NCBI GenBank assembly: GCA_006226555.1
Contig: SBGS01000221.1
Coordinates: 1 to 18,051 of the forward strand
Direction of reading: 5' to 3'
Origin: Bacteroidota bacterium
GTDB lineage: Bacteria > Bacteroidota > Bacteroidia > Flavobacteriales_D > Crocinitomicaceae
Length of the DNA: 18,051 bases
Shown here: in pieces, positions 15,361-18,051 of the stretch
How the letters are laid out: every line of letters begins with the position of its first letter
Numbering within the stretch: the first letter of the stretch is position 1
The notes under the pieces: model-generated
What the model was told of the DNA's origin: nothing
Databases searched by the model: none
Seen by the model: only the letters and a program-made list of their open reading frames with translations
Made by a program: the position numbers and the translations under genes

Positions 15361-16309
15361 AAATCAACGGAGCAACGATAGTAGCATCTGATTCTATGAT
15401 GTACTTAGGTGTTGTGATATCAAGTTTACCCCAAGTGATCTTTTCATTTGGAACAGCTCCTGAATAAGAACCATAACTTGTTGTTGAGTCTGAGATCTGG
15501 CAGAAATAACTCCAGAAAGGAGTGTCTTCGCGTTCCATGTCTTGATACAACATTGGTACAACGCAAATAGGGAAGTCTCCCGCTATACCACCACCGATCT
15601 GGAAGAATCCAATACCGTCAGTTCCCGCTGTGTCTGTATAGAAGTCAGCCAGCCACATCATATATTCGATCCCTGATTTCATGGTTGAGGCTTTGAGCTC
15701 TCCTTTAATGCAGTATGAAGCGAAAATATTACCCATTGTAGAATCTTCCCATCCTGGAACAACCATAGGTAAGTTCTTTTGAGCAGCAGCTAACATCCAG
15801 GAGTTTTTCGGATCGATCTCATAGTATTGTTCTAGTACACCCGAAAGCAGCATACGGTACATGAATTCATGAGGGAATAAACGCTCTCCCTTATCTTCGG
15901 CTTCTTTCCAAATATTGAAAATATGTTTTTGAAGTCTTCGGAAAGCTTCTTCTTCAGGAATACACGTATCCGTAACACGATTTAAACCTTTTTCTAAAAG
16001 ATCCCATTCCTGCTGTGGCGTAAGGTCGCGATAGTCAGGAACACGCTCATAGCTATTGTGGGCAACCAGATTCATAATATCCTCTTCAAGGTTTGCTCCA
16101 GTGCAAGAGATAATATGAACTTTATCCTGACGAATGATCTCGGCAAGAGAAATTCCAAGTTCTGCGGTACTCATTGCACCCGCCAGAGAAATCAGCATTT
16201 TTTTGCCCGAAGCAAGGTGTGCCTCATATCCTTTAGCAGCATCTACCAATGCTGCCGCGTTGAAATGCAAATAATTCTTCTCGATGAAATTTCTAATTGT
16301 TCCTGCCAT
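15338..16309 (-). CDS. Deoxyhypusine-synthase-family protein (bacterial DHS/homospermidine-synthase-like)
   Basis: The 323-residue cytoplasmic enzyme has the DHS NAD-binding fold: SLAGAMSTAELG (41-52), CTGANLEEDI (69-78), GWEDSTMGN and GFFQIGGGIAGDFP. Near the C-terminus it keeps the active-site block GSYSGAVPNEKITWGK (280-295), where K295 aligns with the lysine that forms the aminobutyl-enzyme intermediate in eukaryotic DHS. The end reads SDATIVAPLIFAYLL, like the DHS C-terminus. Bacteria have no eIF5A, so the acceptor must differ. Related bacterial enzymes make homospermidine or act on unknown amines, transferring an aminobutyl group with NAD. The region equivalent to the eukaryotic KHH motif reads AGDF here, consistent with a different substrate. 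The gene starts 11 bases after the arginine decarboxylase stop, which suggests a polyamine or agmatine-derived product. Confidence 0.88.
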   Translation of the reverse strand: MAGTIRNFIEKNYLHFNAAALVDAAKGYEAHLASGKKMLISLAGAMSTAELGISLAEIIRQDKVHIISCTGANLEEDIMNLVAHNSYERVPDYRDLTPQQEWDLLEKGLNRVTDTCIPEEEAFRRLQKHIFNIWKEAEDKGERLFPHEFMYRMLLSGVLEQYYEIDPKNSWMLAAAQKNLPMVVPGWEDSTMGNIFASYCIKGELKASTMKSGIEYMMWLADFYTDTAGTDGIGFFQIGGGIAGDFPICVVPMLYQDMEREDTPFWSYFCQISDSTTSYGSYSGAVPNEKITWGKLDITTPKYIIESDATIVAPLIFAYLLGQ

Positions 16310-16320
16310 TTTCTTTCTTC

Positions 16321-17712
16321 TTAATAACCTAATATTTTTAACATATCGTTACTGGTTTGCTCCTCTCGGAATAACCAATGATCTATCGTTCCGTCTTCTT
16401 TCTTATTGATCAGAATGTGCTTCGCGGATGGAATAAGGCAATGCTTGATCCCACCATAACCTGAAATCGATTCCTGATAAGCACCACAGTTGAAGAATCC
16501 AACATATAGTGGTTTGTTTTTTCTGAATTCAGGAAGGTAGATAGCATTCACGTGTTGTTCCGAATTGTAGTAGTCGTCACTATCACATGTTAGTCCTCCT
16601 AAAAACACACGCTCATATTTATCGTTCCATCTATTGATGGGTAACATGATGAAGCGTTTATTGATCGCCCAAGAGTCGGGTAGAGAAGTCATGAATGAAC
16701 CGTCGATCATGTTCCACCTTTCTCTGTCATTTTGTTTTTTCTGATCAATGATGGAAAATATCATTCCACCTGATTCAGCAACTGTAAATGACCCAAATTC
16801 AGTGAAGATATCCGGGTGATCTGCATTTACGCTATCAGCAGATATTTTGATCTGACTAACGATCTCATCCACCATGTATTCGTAATCATACTCAAATGCA
16901 AGAGAGTTCTTTACAGGGAAACCTCCGCCAATATCCAAATAACGTATATCCGCACCTGATTTAATCAGATCAGTATATACATTGAGGAATTTGCGTAATT
17001 CGTTCCAATAGTATGCATTGTCGCGTATACCTGTATTTACGAAAAAATGAAGCATTGACAACTTGAACTTCTTGTGATCTCGTATCTTCCATTTGAAGAA
17101 TGGAACAACATCCGTATACCCAATTCCTAATCTTGAGGTATAAAACTCGAATTTTGGATCCTCTTCGGACGCGATTCGAATTCCGATCTCCAACTTTGTA
17201 TCAATATACTCATCCAGTAGCTCAAATTCTCTGAAGTTGTCAATGATTGGTATAATACGGGAGAATCCTAATTCGATCAATTCTTTGATCTTTAGAACGT
17301 ATGCTTCTGTTTTGAATCCGTTACAAAGGACATAAGTGCTATCACTCAAAAGTCCTTTTTTAAACATTGCTATTACAATATCAATATCAAAAGCAGAAGA
17401 CGTTTCGATATGTGCATTGTGTTTTGCACATTCTTCGAGTACAAAGTTGAAATGGGAACTTTTGGTGCAATAGCAGTAACAATAGCTGCCGTTATAATCG
17501 TTCTTTTCGATCGAGTTATTGAACCATCCTCTGCATTCTTCAATTTGCTCACCTATGGAAGGTAAGTAGGTGAAACGAAGAGGAGTGCCATACTCTTCGA
17601 TCAATGCCATGAGATCGAGACCTCTAAAGAGCAAATGATCCTTTTTTAATTCGAACTCCGGTTGAGGGAAGTCGAAAGTTTGCTCAATCAGGTCCCGGTA
17701 TTTATTCTTCAT
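16321..17712 (-). CDS. Arginine decarboxylase, short Bacteroidota form (PLP, fold III)
   Basis: The enzyme is expected to convert arginine to agmatine and CO2 with pyridoxal phosphate. It has an alanine-racemase-type barrel: the PLP lysine is K84 in YCYCTKSSHF, the phosphate-binding loop is DIGGGFP (260-266), H222 lies in LHFFVN, and the dimer-interface active-site motif is GGLTCDSDDYY with C376 and D377. The second C-terminal motif is FFNCGAYQ, where Y412 should contact the cofactor. At 463 residues it is much shorter than enterobacterial SpeA (over 600) but matches, from memory, the flavobacterial arginine decarboxylases nearly motif for motif. Substrate choice between arginine and other basic amino acids is from family resemblance only. 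It overlaps the small acidic protein upstream by 11 bases, and the DHS-like gene follows after 11 bases, making a three-gene operon. Agmatinase, often next to it in relatives, is not in this window. Confidence 0.88.
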   Translation of the reverse strand: MKNKYRDLIEQTFDFPQPEFELKKDHLLFRGLDLMALIEEYGTPLRFTYLPSIGEQIEECRGWFNNSIEKNDYNGSYCYCYCTKSSHFNFVLEECAKHNAHIETSSAFDIDIVIAMFKKGLLSDSTYVLCNGFKTEAYVLKIKELIELGFSRIIPIIDNFREFELLDEYIDTKLEIGIRIASEEDPKFEFYTSRLGIGYTDVVPFFKWKIRDHKKFKLSMLHFFVNTGIRDNAYYWNELRKFLNVYTDLIKSGADIRYLDIGGGFPVKNSLAFEYDYEYMVDEIVSQIKISADSVNADHPDIFTEFGSFTVAESGGMIFSIIDQKKQNDRERWNMIDGSFMTSLPDSWAINKRFIMLPINRWNDKYERVFLGGLTCDSDDYYNSEQHVNAIYLPEFRKNKPLYVGFFNCGAYQESISGYGGIKHCLIPSAKHILINKKEDGTIDHWLFREEQTSNDMLKILGY

Positions 17713-18001
17713 CTTCTATATCCTCATCATTATCTCCAACATCGAGATCTGATGAATCATCTTCGTTCAGATCTACATCATCATCGTCATCGTCGCCACT
17801 TCCAAGGCGAGAAGCCTTGATTGTAGAAGTTGGGATTAAGTAAGTACATTCTTCTTCTTCATCGTTGAAGATTACCCCTTCTGCAATCTCTCCTTTAAAT
17901 GGGAAAGTTGCACGTTCCAATTCTCCTTGCAGATAGAGTGCATAGATCTCTTCCTGGTAACTGTCATGGAACTTCTCAAAAGCTTTAATAACTCGTTTCA
18001 T
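17702..18001 (-). CDS. Small protein with long acidic C-terminal tail
   Basis: The 99-residue product has an ordered N-terminal part (1 to about 65: MKRVIKAFEKFHDSYQEE, GELERATFPFKGEIAEGVIFN, ECTYLIPTSTIK) and a tail from about 69 to 99 in which 20 of 31 residues are Asp or Glu. No signal or membrane segment is present. The family is not one I can name with confidence. Short proteins of this plan, MKR start, a GVxF then TxYLI core and an Asp/Glu tail, are familiar from Bacteroidota without a proven function. Its stop lies 11 bases inside the arginine decarboxylase gene, so the two are probably translated together. The tail could bind metal or basic proteins, or mimic nucleic acid; this is inference. 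The ATG at 18001 is the first in frame in the window. Confidence 0.72.
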   Translation of the reverse strand: MKRVIKAFEKFHDSYQEEIYALYLQGELERATFPFKGEIAEGVIFNDEEEECTYLIPTSTIKASRLGSGDDDDDDVDLNEDDSSDLDVGDNDEDIEDEE

Positions 18002-18051
18002 TTCTTGGTGATATTCACTGCAAATGTTGCTTAAAAAAGAGGTTATTTTAT

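Noticed and set aside
18021..18028. Promoter box AACATTTG before the acidic-tail gene
   Set aside because: It has one mismatch to TAnnTTTG and no TTG upstream within the remaining bases of the window; too weak to list.

Overview
The window reads as a chromosomal segment of a Bacteroidota bacterium, most likely in or near Flavobacteriales. The pointers are a type IX secretion C-terminal sorting domain on the first protein, a SecD-SecF fusion, the PadR-PspC gene pair, a short arginine decarboxylase of the kind found in Flavobacteriales (from memory of the family), and several exact copies of the Bacteroidota -7 promoter element TAnnTTTG. No rRNA, tRNA, CRISPR array, insertion sequence or phage gene was seen. 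Coding density is very high and no gene-free stretch exceeds 300 bases.

Layout. Positions 1-2088 (+) hold the 3' part of a large secreted multidomain protein with LVIVD-type repeats. Positions 2148-6213 (+) are a compact cell-envelope operon: a GT2 polyprenyl-phosphate-type glycosyltransferase, a HAD phosphatase resembling GmhB, a secreted YwqK/MORN-type repeat protein, a lipoprotein and a GT4 glycosyltransferase. Three of its four junctions overlap. Positions 6326-9340 (+) are secDF with its own good promoter and a strong terminator.

Positions 9504-10883 (-) encode a DnaQ-type exonuclease fused to a UvrC-like GIY-YIG nuclease. A 63-residue membrane protein (10947-11138) and an SPFH/prohibitin protein (11131-12003) form a small plus-strand pair. 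That pair ends stop-to-stop against an outer-membrane beta-barrel gene (12004-12681, -). A PadR regulator and a PspC-domain membrane protein follow (14632 to 12757, -), with a promoter and palindromes upstream. Next is an alpha-helical HEAT-like protein (14775-15290, -). The last block (18001 to 15338, -) runs from an acidic-tailed small protein to arginine decarboxylase and then a deoxyhypusine-synthase-family enzyme, which looks like a polyamine-type pathway.

How they work together. Most of the window serves the cell envelope: protein export (SecDF, and the type IX substrate that depends on it), surface glycan synthesis, outer- and inner-membrane proteins and an envelope-stress-type PspC module. 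The other functions are one nuclease for DNA repair and the arginine decarboxylase/DHS-like metabolic operon. I found no clearly new defence or mobile system. The most interesting items are the decarboxylase-DHS-like pair with no agmatinase between them, promoter boxes placed so close to start codons that leaderless mRNAs are predicted, a probable PadR operator, and a short coding-like relic beside the secDF terminator.
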